A stretch of 64,000 bases of DNA from assembly GCF_963082655.1 (NCBI RefSeq), contig NC_081554.1, positions 192,292,206 to 192,356,205 of the forward strand, written 5' to 3'. The DNA is from Stomoxys calcitrans. Lineage: Eukaryota > Arthropoda > Insecta > Diptera > Muscidae. Below, in pieces: positions 10,690-22,660 of the stretch. Under the pieces are notes generated by a model. That model did no database searches and was not told the DNA's origin. It saw nothing but the letters and a program-made list of their open reading frames with translations. The position numbers and the translations under genes are program-made. Numbering within the stretch: the stretch's first letter is position 1; the number at the start of each line of letters is the position of its first letter.

Positions 10690-12985
10690 TATGGACACAA
10701 ACCCCCGCAGTGTCACCTGGGCAACTACCTTTAACATCCGCTGAAGGTAGCTAAAACGAGTTCACCTGTAGAACGATAAAAAGTTGTGTTGGGGTGTCGG
10801 GCTAGTAGCTCATCACGCGGAAAACTTGAGGTGATGGTCTAAGGACTCCCCAACAACACCTAGAGGTGACGAGGCATGAATTTGGCTGTGGATTTGTGGT
10901 TAGTCAAGGACTGGAACACCTTGACTCCAGGTTTATTCCGGTTGATTAGAGACTAGTCACAATCCGCATAAAATCCAAATTCTTCAACTTCAGCCTTTTT
11001 TGCGCCCATTCCCCGACGGGAAAGGACGAACTGACCAAGGATATTATCAACGAGCGCCTAGAAAAAGAACATGATCGCTTTCCCGTCCATGATATTTAAA
11101 TCGTTCTGAAAGATTTTAATGCGAAAAAAGGGTAGGGAAATATCTTTGGCCCAGCAGTCGGAAAATTTGGCCTGGACGAAGAAACTTCCGATAAAAGATT
11201 GAGGCTAATAGACTTCGCCGCGGCAAAGAACATGGTAGTTAGCAGCACCAGATCCCAATATCGAAGGATTCACACGGCACATGGCTGTCACCCGATCAAA
11301 ACACGAGATGATGTTGTCATAGATGGAAAGCGTACGATCGATCCAAGGGTTGAACAGCGATTCGAATCATTACCTTGTTCCAGCCAAGGTTCGCAATCGG
11401 CCTACTGAGGCGAGAAACGTTCGAACTGAAACTGAACATCAGAAAGCTGCAAATGCAACAAACGGCAACGGCATACTCCACTCGGCTGACTTAATTACCA
11501 GAAAAAAGCACTCCCCTTCCCGATAGTAAAGTAATGGTAAACCATTGCCCACTCCATGGAAAGAGCCGCAACATCCGTAGTTGGGTACCAAAAGCCTACC
11601 CCAAGGAACTCCTGGTACGACCAGAAGTTCAAAAAAGCTACTGAAGCCAAGAATACGGCATACAGGGCATCGTTACAGCCACTAGAGGAAAAACGTCTCT
11701 TCCGCAAGAAGAGGAAGGACATGGAAAGCCGTGAGTGTAGTCGAATCGAGACGTTCAGAAACCAGAATGAAGTTCGAAAATTCTTCAAAAGAATTAAACA
11801 TGGCTTTTGTACAGACACATCCTCCTGAGACAGTGGAGCTTTAGACCTGATAAAGCCAGTGGGGCTTTAATCTTAATAAATCCACCATAGACCAGATATT
11901 TACACTTCGCCACATACTGGAAAGGACCCGATAAGGAAAAATCAACACCTACCAGCTTTTCGTTGACTATAAAGTCGCCTTCGACAACTCTATATGTTCA
12001 AAGGTACTTCAAGTCATTGCTGAGCTTGGTATCCCTGAAAAACTGATACGACTTTGCAGAATGAAGCTTGCTGATACACGCTCCTCAGATTAAATAGGAA
12101 AAAACCTCTCCGAACTGCTCAATACCAAATGAGGTTTCAGACAGGGGCATAGCATTCCGTGGGATCTCTTTAATATCCTGCTGGAGATGATTATACGGGA
12201 TTTAGGTGTAAAAAGGCATGGCACACTACTCACAAGAGAACATATGCTACTTGCCTATGCCGACGACTTCAATATTATTGTTCGGTCACCAGAAAAAGCA
12301 ATCGCAGCCTCTGGAAGTATCGAAAGAGAATCAACGAAAGTGGGTTTGGTAGAAAATGGACATAAGATAAAGTGGATGATATCAACTCCCACAAAGCCCG
12401 AGCAGATAAAGAAAATGGAAAAGTTGGAAACTACAACTTTGAGATAGTCAGCAACTTTATCTAACTCGGCACCGCAGTAACCGAAACAAATGACTCCATT
12501 TTTGGAATAGAAAGAAGGATAATATTGGCTAATAGTGCTAATTTGGATTAAGCAGGCAGATTTGGAGCAAAACCACCTCTTGACAGACGAAAATTACACT
12601 TTACAAGACACTGATACTACCCATGCTGTTTTATGGATCTGAAGCATGGATACATGTGAAAGCAGATGAGGCAGTATTTGGAGTGTTTGGGAGAAAAATC
12701 CTTTGTAAAATGTATGGACCATTTTGCGTTAATGGATGTATAGGCATCGTATGAGCCACGATCTGTATGACGACAATAGCATAGTTGAACGCGTTGGCTA
12801 GGTCATGAAGGAAACTTAAAGGAAAACGCAAAAGGGGAAGATCAAAAATCCAATAGAGTGACCAAGTGGAGAGCGACATCTCGAAACTGGGTATTAGAGA
12901 TTGGAGCAGAAGCGCAGAAGGTCGAGACGCTTGGTCATCAGTGCATCTACGTTCGTCTAGAGGAATAAATTTTATGCAATGAAAG
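10690..12985 (+). mobile_element. RTE-like LINE relic (endonuclease and reverse transcriptase)
   Basis: Scattered frames on the + strand read as one APE-type LINE. The endonuclease has VLKDFNAKKG (with a nearby stop) and RLRLIDFAAAKNMVVSSTR, followed by VVIDGKR. The linker has SWYDQKFKKATEAKNTAYRA. Reverse transcriptase has LAYADDFNIIV (the YADD active site) at about 12250, LILPMLFYGSEAW, and a C-terminal block SDISKLGIRDWSR. Many stops and shifts make it inactive. A matching fragment occurs at 33838-34110. Confidence 0.72.
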
Positions 12986-13333
12986 AAGGTCATGTCATCC
13001 TCCAAAGTTGAAATCGACTTTGTAGTCGACAATAAAATGGTTAGTGTCAAAAGTATTTTTAATGTGATGGGAAGAAACAAGGTTCGTCTTTAATTGGCCC
13101 ATACGGCCTTGTCTTCTAATTGGTGTACGGCATGTATGGTATACAGCACACAACAAACATGCGATGAAGACGTAAATGAAATAAAAAACTTTTACGGTGC
13201 CATTCAGAAAAATAGAAAGAGAAGAATAATACCATTCTAAGGACAATAAAAGAAAATAACAAGAATGTGTATAAGATAAAAAAAGTAATGGAGGAAGGAA
13301 AGGCTTTAAAGTCAAATACTATATTGCCAAAAG
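12986..13333. other. Stretch between RTE relic and B element
   Basis: No gene recognised. Overlapping minus-strand ORFs here are T/F-rich and lack family features. Confidence 0.35.
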
Positions 13334-14415
13334 TAAAACAAGTAAAAAGGCGATAAGTTCGGCCGGGCCGAACTTTGGATACCAACCTCCTCGTTTATAT
13401 ATGTAAAACACCTTTCGTCATAATCCGGTGAAAAATGTATAAATTATGCCCCAGCTTTTTCGAAATATATCGACTCGGGTATTGAGAAGCCTACTAAGTA
13501 CAAGTCACTGTTAAATTTTGTAAAACAAAATATTGGTCTTTTTGGTAGCCATATCCAAATATAGACCGATCTGAACTATATACGACACGGATGTCGAAAA
13601 GCCTAACATTAACACTGTGTCAAATTTCAGCGAATTCGGATTACAAATGTGTTTTTTTATCGGGCCAAGACATTAAATCGAGAGATGGGTCTATATGGCA
13701 GCTTTATTTAAATCTGAACCGATCTGGGCCAAATGGAAGAGGGCTGTCGAAGGGCCTAACACAACTCCCTGTCCCATATTTCGGCGAAATCGGAATATAA
13801 ACGCGCCTTTTATGGGTCTAAAGCCTTAAATCGAGTGTTCGGTCTATATGGCAGCTATATCCAAATCTGGACCAAATTGCAGAAAGTTGTTGAAGAGCCT
13901 AACACAACTCACTGACCCAAATTTCGGCGAAATCGGACAATAAATGCGCCTATTACGGCCCCAAAACCTTAAATCCAGAGATCGGTCTAATGGCAGCTAT
14001 ACCCACATATGAACCGATCTGAGCCAATTAGAAGAAGAATATCGAAAGGCCTAACACAACCCACTGTCCCAAATTTCGGCGACATCGCACAACAAATGCG
14101 CCTTTATGGGCCCAAAACCTTAAATCGAGAGATCGGTCTATTGGCACTTATATTCAAATCTGGACCGATCTGAACCATATTGAAAAAGGATGTAGAAGAG
14201 CCTAACTTAACTTACCGTCCCAAATTGTGGCGACATCGGACAATAAATGCGGCTTTTATGGGACCAAAACCTTAAATCGAGAGATCGGCAGCTGTATCCA
14301 AATATGGACTGATCTGGGTCAAATTGAAGAAGGATTTTGAAGGGCCTAACGCAAATCACTTCAGCACAATATCTCTATTTCTAAAGACTGTAGCGTGATT
14401 TCAACAGACAGACGG
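13334..14415 (+). mobile_element. B-type hairpin element (5' part of a B/A chimera)
   Basis: Begins AAACAAGTAAAAAGG, then a perfect hairpin with arms AAGTTCGGCC (13355-13364) and GGCCGAACTT (13366-13375) around one G. Then about seven degenerate units of about 140 bp follow (GAGAGATCGGTCTATATGG, CCAAATTTCGGCGAAATCGG, GCCTAACACAACTCACTG). It breaks at GACGGACATGGCTAG and continues as an A element in the opposite sense. Confidence 0.75.
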
Positions 14416-15402
14416 ACGGACATGGCTAGAGTAAGGCTAGGCGCTTGGAATTCTGCAGAAATACTTTTTGTTAGTGTAGGTCGGTTGGGATTGTAAATGG
14501 GCCAAATTGGTCCATGTTTTGATTATATAGCTGCCATATAAACCGATCTTGGGTCTTGACTTTTTAAACCTCTAGAGGGCTCAATTATTAAACGATTTGA
14601 CTGAAATTTTGCACGTTGTGTTTTGTTATCACGTCCAACAACTATGCCAAGAATGGTTTAAATCGGTCTATATCCTGATATGGCTGCCATATATACCGAT
14701 ATTGGGTCTTGACTTTTTCAGCTTTTAGAATGCGCAATTCTCATCCGATTTGGATGAAATTTAGCATGAGTTGCTTTGTTACCACTTGCAGCAACTGTGC
14801 TAAGAATCGGTCCATAACCTGGTATATCTGCCATATAAACCGATCTTGGATCTTGACTTCTTGAACCGCTAGAGGGTGCCATTCCTATCCGATTTGGATG
14901 AAATTTTACATGAGGTGTTTGTTATGACTTCCAACAACTATGCTTAGTATGGCACATAACCTGATTTAGCTGCCGTTTAAACCGATATGGGATCTTGACT
15001 TCTTGAGCCTCTAGAGGGCGCAATTCTTATCCGATTTGGCAGAAATTTTGTAAAACGTCTTCTCCCATGACCTTCAACTTACGTGTTCAATATGGTCTGA
15101 ATCGATCTATAGCTTCACACAGCTCCCATATAAACCGATATCCCGACTTTGCTTCTTGAGCTTCTACAAGGCGCAAATAAAATGACTGAAATATTACACA
15201 ATGACTTCTACAATGTTCAGCATTCAATTCATTTATGGACCGAATCGGACTATAACTTCATATATAGCTCCAATAGCAGAACAGTTCTTTTTCATTATTC
15301 TTTGTTTGCCTAAATAGAGATACCACGCAAAGAACTCGACAAATGCTATCTATGGTGGAGGGTATATAAGATTCGGCCCGGCCGAACTTAGCATGCTCTT
15401 AT
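14416..15402 (+). mobile_element. A-type hairpin element (3' part of a B/A chimera)
   Basis: Picks up inside family A (GCTAGGCGCTTGGAATT, TTAGTGTAGGTCGGTTGGG), with about five ~160-bp units, and ends in the A hairpin: arms TTCGGCC (15372-15378) and GGCCGAA (15380-15386) around one C, then TTAGCATGCTCTTATTTG. The usual A left end is absent, replaced by the B element. Confidence 0.72.
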
Positions 15403-15412
15403 TTGTTTTCTT

Positions 15413-15500
15413 CTCATACCTCTCCTTCGTCTGGAGTGTTGCTACTGATTGTGGCCTTGCGTAGTATGTCTCATTCTTGGCTTCAGTAGCATTAACATCC
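15413..15500 (-). mobile_element. RTE-like LINE fragment
   Basis: The minus strand reads TEAKN followed by R/Q-rich sequence, matching the KATEAKNTAYRASLQ linker of the relic at 10690-12985. Short and broken. Confidence 0.4.
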
Positions 15501-15751
15501 AATTATTTCTTGCAGTGTATAACTTTTGCCTTCATTTAAGCACCTTCACACATAGAATTTACCTAATTTCAATTATTCAGTTTCAATTTCAATGCAATTT
15601 TCCATAACAACTCTTATAATATTCCCAATTAAAAGACAATTAAGTTAAAAGTGTGGTAAATAGTATTTAGCCAGTAATTGTCAAAATTGGCAATAAGCCA
15701 ATTTTTCACACATTTTTCTTGCAGTTTTCATTGCGAATACTAAGGATAACG
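15501..15751. promoter_or_regulatory. Upstream region of the second odorant receptor
   Basis: AT-rich, no repeat recognised. It ends with a strong acceptor-like TTTTTCTTGCAG (15713-15724), so the first coding exon may be preceded by a 5' UTR intron. Confidence 0.3.
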
Positions 15752-18700
15752 ATGTCAGCGGAGCGGCAAAATTTGAATTGGTTAAGCGTTCAGTATCGTT
15801 CATTTATGATTTTAGGATTGGATATTGGAGCCACCCGACGAGAAGATTTCATAAAATCCCTGCGGAAACTTCTATTCTACACCATCTGCATGGTAACAAT
15901 GCAGTATGGATTTATCAATTTCGTCATACACAGCATTACGAATATAGATAGCATTACAAGTTCCCTGTCCATGTTTAATCAGGGAGTTCTGCTGCTGTTT
16001 AAGGGAACGATGATTATTTATAAAAGAGGCAGCATGTTGGATCTTATATGGAATTTAAATTATTTGGCTAAAAAACGTAAGATCAAGGAAAATGGAATAA
16101 ATGTAGTTTTCCACTTCAGAGGTGAGTTGTAACTTCAGCTCAGACTACCGGAGAAGGTGTCGCAGGTTCGATACTCTAAGAGCCTTGATCTGTCGCTACT
16201 CTGGTTTCTTAATGGACTACAAACTAAGTAATACTCCTTTCATACCACCACTTAGTCTAACAATTTTTTCAATTTATCATTTAAAGCTAGTGAAGAGGAA
16301 TATAGGATTTGGGTATCGGAAAATCGACGTGGGGAATTGATAGCCAAGGCATATCTATACGCCTGCTGGATTTCAATGACTTGTGTGGCAATTATACCAT
16401 GGATTTTTGTAGTCTATGAATGGTTCCAGGGTTTGGAAATGCATCTAAATCTACCTTTTGAACTTATGTAAGCTATACACTAGTATAGAAATATTTGAAA
16501 TAGGTTTCCTTACGAATTTTTGCTTCTAGGTTTCCCTATGACGACGGTGGATGGCTTGCTTCCATGGCCAATTATGTTCTCACAATGCTGCATATACGTG
16601 GCCTGGCCAATACCTCCATAGGCATTGATACCCTGTTTGGTTGGTATATCCACGCCATTGTTGGACATTTTCGCATTTTACGTTACAAAATCAAAAAAGC
16701 TGCCCTGAGAATTGACTTACATGAAGACCACTCGCAATTTGTCCAAGATATTGGTGATTTTGTCGAATACCATAAAAAAGTCTTGCAGTATGTTGAGGAT
16801 CTCAATCGTCTGTATGGAGCCATGTCTTGGGCTGAAATCACTATGAGCTGTTTGCAATTGTGTTTCCTTTTATACTCCCTGGCAAATGATCCGAATTTTG
16901 CAAGTATTCCCTTTCATTTTGTGGCCTCGGCATCGATAACATTGCAATTGACCATTTATTGTATTGGAGGTGAGAAGATTAAAAATGAGGTAAGAGGGCA
17001 AATGGGGTAAAATGGGTTAGATAATAATTTTTTTAGGCATCCTTCAATAAGTTCATTGTTTCACGATCTGTATGCGACGTCGAGCTGACAAACTATTAAT
17101 TATCGCAACATTCTATATTTCTGAAAATAAATATCGATAGTTTCAAACGAAAATGAGAAGTAAAAATCGGAAGCAATATCAATGCACATACCGAATAAAA
17201 CTAAATTTAATAAAGTCAGTTGGAAGTCTAGAAGGAATCATTACAAAACATGTTAGCCCAATTGGATGAAAACTGTTTCGCTATAGGCCTAATGTATCTT
17301 ATAGGACATATTCAGTGTCAGATCGCTTATTTTTATTCAATTTTGCAAAAAAATTAACTTTCCGTAGTATCGATAGGAAAAACATCACTCGATAGTCAGA
17401 CAAAAAATAAAATATCGATATTATGTCCGCTCTAGTGTAATGTCTTATTGAAACCACATATCAATCAAGTCCAACTTATCGAAGGGGGAAAAACGGCTCG
17501 TCTCAAGGCTCGATATCGTTCGCCTTGATGGTAACGTTTCTTCTACCGTCGCTTTTGAAGAAAAAAGGGACCTATTATGGTTTTATTTTTCTTCTCTGCC
17601 GAAAAAATTAAAAATAAGTAAAAAGGCATTAAGTTCGGCCGGGCCGAACTTTGAATACCCACCACCTCGGGTATATATGTAAACCCCCTTTCAATACAAT
17701 CCGGTGAAAACTGGATAACTTAAACACCCAAATTCGGCACGGACACTGAGTGGTCTAATTAACATAACTCACTTTTCAATTTTGTAGAACAAAATATTGA
17801 TCTTTTTTGCACCTATATCCAAATACAATATAAGCCGATCTGAACCATATAAGACACAGATGTCGAAAAGCCTAACACAAGTCACTGCGTCAAATTTCAA
17901 CGAATTTGGATAAAAAATACGCCAAGACTTTAAATCGAGAGATCGTTCTATATGGCACCTATAACGAAATCTGGACCGATTTGGACCAAATTAAACAAGG
18001 ATATAATATTTTATATCCTCATCATATTTTATTATAACTCCACTACTATACCCGTAGATATATCTTAATAGTGGTTGGTCTCGATCATATTTTATTTAGG
18101 TCCCGAAAATTCATATACAAGTAACATTTTCCGACAATAAATCTGCTTTTTATGGGATTAAGACCCTAAATTGGAAGATTGGTCTATGTGACAGCTATAT
18201 CTATATAGTCTGATCTGACTCATATGTGGATCAGATGTCGGAAGGTTTAAAACAACTAACTACATAAAATTTCAACGAAATCGGGTAGTAAATAAAACTT
18301 TTATGAGCTTCAGACCCTTAATCGGCATATCGGTCTATATGATAACTATATCTAAATATAGTTCGATATGAAACATATTTGGAGCCACAAATAGAGTTCA
18401 ATTTTACCATATTTGGGTCAGATGGAGGGTGGCTTAAGACAACTCACTGGTTATATTTCAGCAAACTGGGTAATAAATGCAGCTTTTTGGGTTGCAGACC
18501 CTAAAACGGCAGATCGGTCTATATGACAGCTATATCTAAATATAGTTCGAAATGAAACATATTTGGAGCTAATGTCGGGAGGCTTAGGACAACTCTCTGA
18601 TTCAAATTCCTGCGAAATTGGGTAATAAATAAAGCTGTTAAGGGGCTTCTGACCCTTTATCGGCAAATCGGTCTATATGTCAGCTATATCCAAATATAGT

Positions 18701-20775
18701 CCGATCTGAACCACATTAAAGTTGGATATTGGAAGGCTCAAAACAACTGACTGTTTAAAATTTCAGCGAAATCGGGCAAAAAATAAAGCTTTTATGAGCT
18801 TAAGACCCATTATGGACAGATCCGTCTATATGGCAGCTATATCTAAACATAATCCGATCTGAACCATATTTGGGAAATATGTCAGGAGGGCAAAAACAAC
18901 TCACTGTTTCAAATTTCAGCAAAATCGGATAAAAACTAAAGCTTTTATGGGCTTCAGACCCTTTATCGGAAGATCGGTCTATATGGCAGCTATATTTAAA
19001 TATAGTCCGATCTAATCTATATTTAGGTCAAATGTCGAGAGGCTTAAAAAACCCACTGTTTCAAATTTCAGCGAAATCGGGTAAAAAATAAAGCTTTTAT
19101 GGGCTTCAGACCCTTTGTCGGCAGATCGGTCTGTATGACAGCTATATCTAAATATAGACCCATCTGAACCATATTTGGGTCCTATGTTGGGAGGCCTAAA
19201 ACTACTCACTGTTTCAAATTTCAGTGAAATCGGTTAAATCGGTTAAAAAACAAAGCGTTTTTAGGGCTTCAGACCCTTTATCGGAAGATCGGTCTATATG
19301 GCAGCTATATCTAAATATAGTCCAATCTAAGCCATATTCAGGTCAGATATCGGAAACCTTAAAACTACTCACTGTTTGAAATTTCAGCGAAATCGGATAA
19401 AAAATTAAGCATTTATGGGCATTAGATGCTTTATCGACAGATCGGTCTATATAGCAGGTATATCCAAATATGGTCCGATTTGGCCCGTTCAAGAACTTAA
19501 CCAGCGTGCATCAAAAAGAAGCATTTCAGCTCAATATCTCAATTTTTGAAGGCTGTAGAGTGATTACAACAGACGGACGGACGGGCGGACAAACACACGG
19601 ACATCGCTAAATCGTCATAGAATTTTACGTATTATAGGGTCGGAAATTTGATATTTCGATGTGTTGCAAACGGAATGACTAAATGAATATACCCCCTATC
19701 CTACCCTACGGTGATGGGTATGAAACTCAAATTTTCAGCAAAACCAGTAAGGAAAGGCAAAAGTCGGGCTGATCCGACTATAAAATACCCTACACCACCG
19801 AGTCTACGTTATACTTTGGATAGCACTAATATCCAAATTTAGTCAGACTTTAATTTTACATACCTATTGAAATAAGGAATAAAACCTTCTACGAATTTCT
19901 TACAATGGTACGAAAATTGTGGCTTCTACAGCCTTAGAAGTCGAAACGCATAAACGATTTATTTGGGAGTTTTATGTAAATCTAATTCGATTTTGATGTT
20001 ATTTTGCATTGCTATTGGTCAACATCTCATGAAAAAATTTTTAGAGAACATTTTGTACTACGGCTTTAAATGGACATATATATGGGAGCTGTATATAAAT
20101 CTGACCCAATTCTGAAGAAATTTTGCACATATATTGGGATGTCACTAAAAGCACTTCGTGCCAAATTTGGTAAAGATCGAACCAAAATTGTGCCTTCTAC
20201 AGCCTTAATACGTCAAATCGGATGAAAGTTAAATATGGAAGCTCTATCTAAATCTGAGCCGATTTAGATGGAATTCTGAAATTATGCCATAGTTTCCTTT
20301 ACGGGAAAGGAAATAATGCATATTTAGAAAATGCAAACGACGCAAACTGCACGGCATTGAGAGCAGAATTCTGCTTGCTGCATGTTCTTAGATAACTGTC
20401 ATTAATCTATATTCACATGCGCCAGAACCAGTCTATGTACGATGTTAAAATTCTTTATCTTTATATAATTTATCTATGCACAATTATTTACCAACTTATT
20501 CGCAGAATGACATGCTTTGTGATGAAATCTATATGGCAATGCCCTGGGAAAAAATGAATCCATCGGAGAAGAAACTAATCCTTATACCATTGATACGCGC
20601 TCAAAAGCAAACATTGTTAAAGGGTCTCTTCTTTTACCTAAATCAAAGCCTGCTGGTATTTGTAGGTATCGAAAAACTGAAAGTTAACAATTTCAAAAAA
20701 GTTCTGATTTTCTTTCCATAGATTTTCAAGAACGCCTTCTCTTTCATCACATTGTTGGGAGCCATGAAGGAGTGA
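15752..20775 (+). CDS. Odorant receptor (insect 7tm_6 family), second tandem copy
   Basis: Exons 15752-16076, 16287-16467, 16530-16989, 20506-20661 and 20722-20775 join in frame (phases 1, 2, 0, 0) to 391 aa. Exons 2 to 5 are identical in length to those of the first receptor (181, 460, 156, 54 nt) and the proteins are clearly paralogous throughout (shared MILG.DIGAT, NTSIGIDTLFGWYI, GAMSWAEI and SIPFHFVASASI). Expected role: odorant-binding subunit of an Orco-dependent channel. The start MSAERQNL matches MLSAAQRQNL of copy one. An upstream in-frame ATG at 15719 overlaps a good acceptor (TTTCTTGCAG), so a 5' UTR intron may end there. Intron 1 is 210 nt here against 102 nt in copy one, and it contains stops. 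Intron 3 (3.5 kb) holds a B element and a D element, insertions different from those in the same intron of copy one. Confidence 0.88.
16990..17612. other. First part of intron 3 of the second odorant receptor
   Basis: Intronic DNA without recognised gene or repeat; it begins at the donor GTAAGAGGG and runs to the B element. Confidence 0.4.
17613..19721 (+). mobile_element. B-type hairpin element, full length (2.1 kb)
   Basis: The left end AATAAGTAAAAAGGCATT is followed by the perfect 10-1-10 hairpin at 17631-17651. About twelve degenerate ~140-bp units follow (ATCGGTCTATATGGCAGCT, AAATTTCAGCGAAATCGG, GACCCTTTATCGG). Then come CAGACGGACGGACGG, a TTTTACGTATTATAGGGTCG block, and the right end TATACCCCCTATCCTACCCT with GGTGATGGGTA. 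Located in intron 3 of the second receptor. Confidence 0.8.
19745..20320 (+). mobile_element. D-type hairpin element (third variant), partial
   Basis: Starts AAGGAAAGGCAAAAGTCGGG, CTGATCCGACTA (an imperfect AGTCGG/CCGACT hairpin), then ATACCCTACACCACCGAGT, then degenerate units with TTGTGGCTTCTACAGCCTTA and ATCTAAATCTGAGCCGATT. The layout is that of A and B, but the repeat unit differs. The right end is missing. Confidence 0.6.
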
Positions 20776-21044
20776 AGATATGAAACATTAACTAGCAATG
20801 TTTCACAACAAGCAGTTTAGCGGAACTTGAGTTTGAAATGTCTTAAATTGCTTGCAAATATCATCGAAAACCCAAAATTTTTTTAAAAAATAGTTGTATG
20901 GGTCTCTATCATTTCTCTTTGGAGACATAACAATTAACACTTAAAAAAATATAAAGCGTTGATTTTGCCAAATTAGGAAATAATTTGCTGAATGTTCGAA
21001 CGCTTTTTCATAGTTTGCACTATTTATGTATTGTAGAAATTTCA

Positions 21045-21050
21045 AATAAA
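21045..21050 (+). terminator. Polyadenylation signal of the second odorant receptor
   Basis: AATAAA lies 270 nt after the TGA stop of the second receptor gene and is the first clear signal downstream of it. Confidence 0.4.
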
Positions 21051-21157
21051 AGGCACACTAATATTTAAACGAAAATTAGTTTCACTGAAAATTATATTTA
21101 ATAATTTTCGCTTTAAGTCTGGATTCAGGTCATACACCCAGAGAAAAATTGATGAAA

Positions 21158-21320
21158 TAAAATAAAATAAAATATAATAAAATAAAATAAAATTAAATAA
21201 AAAAATAAATAAAATAAAATAAAATAAGATAAATTAAATTAAAATAAAATAAAAAAATAGAACAATAATAATAAAAACAAATAAGAGAAAAATATGATAT
21301 AAAAATACATATATATAAAT
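21158..21320. repeat. TAAAA-type simple repeat
   Basis: Imperfect runs of AAAAT/TAAAA pentamers downstream of the second receptor, directly before the B element. Confidence 0.8.
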
Positions 21321-21323
21321 AAA

Positions 21324-22530
21324 CAAGTAAAAGTGCATTAAGTTCGGCCGGGCCGAACTTTGGATACCCACCACCTCGGATATATATCTAAACCACCTTT
21401 CGTCAAAGTCCGGTGAAAAATGCATACCTTATGCCCCATAGCAGCTGTATCGAAATATGTTCCGATTTGGACCAAATACTAATAAATACAAGTCTTTCTT
21501 CAATTGTGTATAACAAAATATTGGTCTTTTTAGTAGCTATATCTAAAAATAAACCGATCTGAACCATATACGACACGGATGACGAGAAGCCTAGCATAAG
21601 CCACTATGTCAAATTTCCGAGAAATCGGATTATAAATGCGCCTTTTATGGGGCCAAGACTTCAAATCGATATATCGCTCTAAATGGCAGCTATATCCAAA
21701 TCTGGACCGATTTGCGACAAATTTCAGAAGGATTTCGAGGAGCCTAACACGACTCACTGACCCAAATTTCGGCAAAATCGAACAATTAATGCGCCTTTTA
21801 TGGCCTCAAAATCTTAAATCGAGAGATCGGTCTATATAGCAGCTATATTTAAATCTGATCGACCTAAGCCAAATTGCAGAAATATGTCAAGGGGCTTAAA
21901 TTAACTCACTGTCCCAAATTTCGGCAACATCGGACAATAAACTTTAAATTGAGAGATCGGTCTCTATGGCGGCTATATCCAAATCTTGACCCATCTGTGA
22001 CATATTTCAGTAGTATGTTTAGGGGCTTAACTTAATTCACTGACCCAAATTTCGGCGACATGGGGCAATAAATGCGCCTTTTATGGGTCTAAAGCCTAAT
22101 GATCGGTCTATATGGCAGCTACATATATCCAAATCTATACCGGCCAAATTGAAGAAGGATGCCGAAGGACCTAACACAACTCTCTGCCCCAAATTTCAAT
22201 AAAATCGAATGATGAATGTGGCTTTTATGGGCTTAAGACCCTAAATCGGTGGATCGGTCTATTTGGAGGCTATTTTAAGATATAATCCGATATAGCCCAT
22301 CTGTGAACTTAACCTGTTTATGGACAAAAAAAGAATCTGTGCAAAATTTCAGCTCAATATCTCTATTTTTAAAGACTGTAGAGTTATTTCAACAGATAGA
22401 CGGACAGGCATGGTTAGATCGTCTTAGATTTTTACGCTGATCAAGAATATATATACTTTGCAAATGGAATGTGTGTTGCAAATGGAATGACAAAATGAAT
22501 ATACCCCCATCCTTCGGTGGTGGGTACTGT
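21324..22530 (+). mobile_element. B-type hairpin element upstream of the SLC13-like gene
   Basis: Left end AACAAGTAAAAGTGCATT plus the perfect 10-1-10 hairpin at 21340-21360, about six ~140-bp units, CAGATAGACGGACAGGCATGG, and the right end ATACCCCCATCC then TTCGGTGGTGGGTA at about 22500-22528. It ends about 130 nt before the inferred start codon of the SLC13-like gene. Confidence 0.78.
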
Positions 22531-22660
22531 ACTTAGAACAACTCAATTGGTTTAAATTGTCATTTGCATCTATACCAATGCATGGAATGTCTAAAAAATA
22601 GAAATCCATCTTCAAAGAAATTATTTATTTCTGATATTGGATACTCAAAGATAATTTAAT

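Noticed and set aside
12631..13385. Overlapping hydrophobic minus-strand ORFs
   Set aside because: The first is antisense to the RTE relic, where T/L-rich translations are expected; the others are T/F-rich without family features. No gene model emerges.
16122..16340. ORF overlapping intron 1 and exon 2 of the second odorant receptor
   Set aside because: It reads exon 2 in the wrong frame; the correct frame gives SEEEYRIWVSENRRGELIAK, matching copy one.
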